DNA of 64,000 nucleotides from Paratinospora sagittata (lineage: Eukaryota > Streptophyta > Magnoliopsida > Ranunculales > Menispermaceae): positions 23,216,501 through 23,280,500 of the forward strand of contig CM069610.1 of the NCBI GenBank assembly GCA_035771175.1, in the 5' to 3' direction. A model generated the notes under the pieces. It had not been told where the DNA came from and made no database searches. It was given only the letters and a program-made list of their open reading frames with translations. A program made the position numbers and the translations under genes. Positions 62,501 through 64,000 of the stretch are shown here, piece by piece. Within the stretch, counting starts at the first letter, position 1. Every line of letters begins with the position of its first letter.

Positions 62501-64000
62501 ATTGAGCTTTCCAAAGAGTTTTTCAAGAGAAGAAAGTATTGATTCTTGCATTTGTCAAAACAAGCTTCGAATAGAATCAAAATTGCAATCTGTCTTCATG
62601 ATAACGTCGTCGTTGATCAGCAAGTCCTTCATTTTATCCCTTTTGTGCTTAGATTTGCTGAGGTTATCCATTTTTTTAAGTTGTAAGTATATGAAGTGGT
62701 CTCGGTAAGATAACACAACAAAAAAAAACACATCAATTGTCTTGCATCAAGAAGACATCAAACAATAGCTTTCGAAGTCTACAAAGATCAAGCTCGAAGA
62801 ACGAAGACATATCTCATGCCTAAGTAAGGCATTAGTTTGATCTTTGGTGTGTAGGGTAACCTCTCGATCAATCTCAGCACTAAAACTCTGAAATCTGCAA
62901 AGTCTTCAAAATCACTTCGATATAGTATTTCATTTTGAAAAAATGTTTTCCGAAAGGTTTTAATCATAATTTCAATGAGTTTTGAATTATTTAAAAGTTT
63001 TTAATCTTATACAATTTGTTTTGAGTTAATGGAATGGTTCTTGAGTGCCAAAATATTAATTGTTAAAAAATAGGCTATCCAGCAATTTGCCAAAATTTTC
63101 CTGAAGCCACTAGCGCACTATCAGTGTTGATAACACGCTGATAGGGTTCTATAACAAAACAGTTGTTTTTCTGAAAAATTGTCTATAGCGCGCTATCCCC
63201 TTTGATACTTCGCTATAAAGCTGTTGCCGTAATCTTTCCATTTTTAGGAAAATGGGCAATAGCGCGCTATAGGCCTCGATAACACGCTATCGGAAAGTTC
63301 CTAAAACTCGAGCTCTCGGGTTTGTGTATGTCGATCTGCTATAGCCTGCTATCTGTCAATTGAGAACATGATACACAACCCAATAGCACGTTATCCACGT
63401 CTGAGAAAAAAATCTGATAATTCTAACGAGAAAAATGTGGGCACTTCTGCTTGCTCGATTTTTCTGTCCTTATACAATTTCTCCAGGTTATCTTAATTGA
63501 AATATTCTCCACTAACACGTAGATGATTCCCATTGTCTCGCACGCCCAAAACAACTTTAGATTAAACAATGTTTTTAATTCAAATCATTTTGTACCCTCT
63601 TGCCCTTTAACCCGCAACTTCTAATTTCATAAAACACTCATTCTCTGGTTTTCAAAAATACAACACACACGATTTTTTCAAGTTATATTGAGCTTTCCAA
63701 AGAGTTTTTCAAGAGAAGAAAGTATTGATTCTTGCATTTGTCAAACCAAGCTTCGAATAGAATCAAAATTGCAATCTGTCTTCATGATAACGTCGTCGTT
63801 GATCAGCAAGTCCTTCATTTTATCCCATTTGTGCTTAGATTTGCTGAGGCTATCCATTATTTTACGTTGTAAGTATATGAAGTGGTCTCGGTAAGATAAC
63901 ACAACAAAAAAAAACACATCAATTGTCTTGCATCAAGAAGACATCAAACAATAGCTTCCGAAGTCTACAAAGATCAAGCTCGAAGAACGAAGACATATCT
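56568..64000 (+). repeat. Satellite block F, three-monomer higher-order repeat (3555 bp)
   Basis: Two full trimers (56568-60122 and 60123-63677) and the start of a third (63678 to the window end) are nearly identical. Monomers at 57754 and 61309 share CAAAACATGCTTCG and GTATATATGAAGTAG; those at 58937 and 62492 share GAGGTTATCCATTTTTTTAAG; those at 56568, 60123 and 63678 share GCTTCCGAAG. This is the most recently amplified part of the window. Confidence 0.88.

Larger units (their letters stand above)
8643..64000 (+). repeat. Satellite array, ~1.18-kb monomer, ~47.3 copies
   Basis: All copies are head to tail. Taking GCAAGTT (or TCAAGTT) near the left end as anchor, monomers begin at 8651, 9834, 11021, 12207, 13390, 14578, 15765, 16877, 18064, 19173, 20359, 21471, 22656, 23843, 24952, 26060, 27245, 28432, 29541, 30725, 31837, 33019, 34131, 35315, 36428, 37612, 38799, 39983, 41169, 42355, 43540, 44725, 45910, 47095, 48280, 49463, 50646, 51828, 53011, 54198, 55381, 56568, 57754, 58937, 60123, 61309, 62492 and 63678. 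Most are 1182-1188 bp; nine are 1108-1113 bp. The array runs off the window. I see no gene in it. Recurring ORFs of 60-92 codons on both strands are shared only because the repeat is shared; many open at TTG, and small indels or a T/A change in GGTAAG alter their length. Confidence 0.97.

Noticed and set aside
9832..63894. Recurrent 67-92-codon + strand ORFs and 83-codon - strand ORFs in the satellite as a gene family
   Set aside because: They recur only because the monomer recurs. The + strand frames open at TTG, lengths change with single-base or 3-bp variants, there is no recognisable domain, and both strands are open over the same DNA.
8643..64000. Satellite as ribosomal intergenic spacer or telomeric repeat
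   Set aside because: No rRNA gene and no TTTAGGG runs are visible anywhere in the window.

Overview
This window looks like repetitive heterochromatin from a flowering plant. The evidence is a Ty3/Gypsy LTR retrotransposon with a plant-type initiator-Met tRNA primer site, sitting inside a very long tandem satellite array. I see no ordinary host gene, tRNA or rRNA. The species cannot be named from the sequence alone.

Layout: (1) Positions 1-95 are the tail of a satellite monomer. (2) Positions 96-8642 are one LTR retrotransposon, flanked by a perfect 5-bp target duplication (CGATT at 91-95 and 8643-8647). Its LTRs are 1576 and 1556 bp. By eye they differ by only three substitutions, one 21-bp repeat unit and one A in a poly-A tract, so the insertion is young. 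Between the LTRs lie an initiator-Met primer binding site, a long AT-rich leader with candidate splice sites, an extra ORF upstream of gag (frameshifted), a gag-protease frame (broken by one TAG codon) and a polypurine tract. Reverse transcriptase, RNase H and integrase are missing. The frame ends just where the RT domain should begin, so the element is a non-autonomous, gag-type derivative that must have relied on a partner. (3) Positions 8643-64000 are about 47 complete and one partial head-to-tail copies of a roughly 1.18-kb satellite monomer.

The most striking feature of the retroelement is an array of 17-18 tandem 20/21-bp units immediately upstream of a TATA box in each LTR. Each unit carries a GAAcgTTC dyad, which matches the core of a plant heat-shock element (nGAAnnTTCn). 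This suggests a heat- or stress-responsive LTR promoter. The satellite has its own architecture: local higher-order repeats of 2, 3 and 4 monomers (about 2295, 3555 and 4589 bp), a short monomer class created by a 74-75-bp deletion between two copies of a 12-bp palindrome, chimeric monomers, and a roughly 285-bp domain holding about eight degenerate copies of that palindrome (ATAGCGCGCTAT).

The short ORFs that recur in every monomer are by-products of the repeat and are not annotated as genes. Family assignments come from motif recognition only; no database search was possible.
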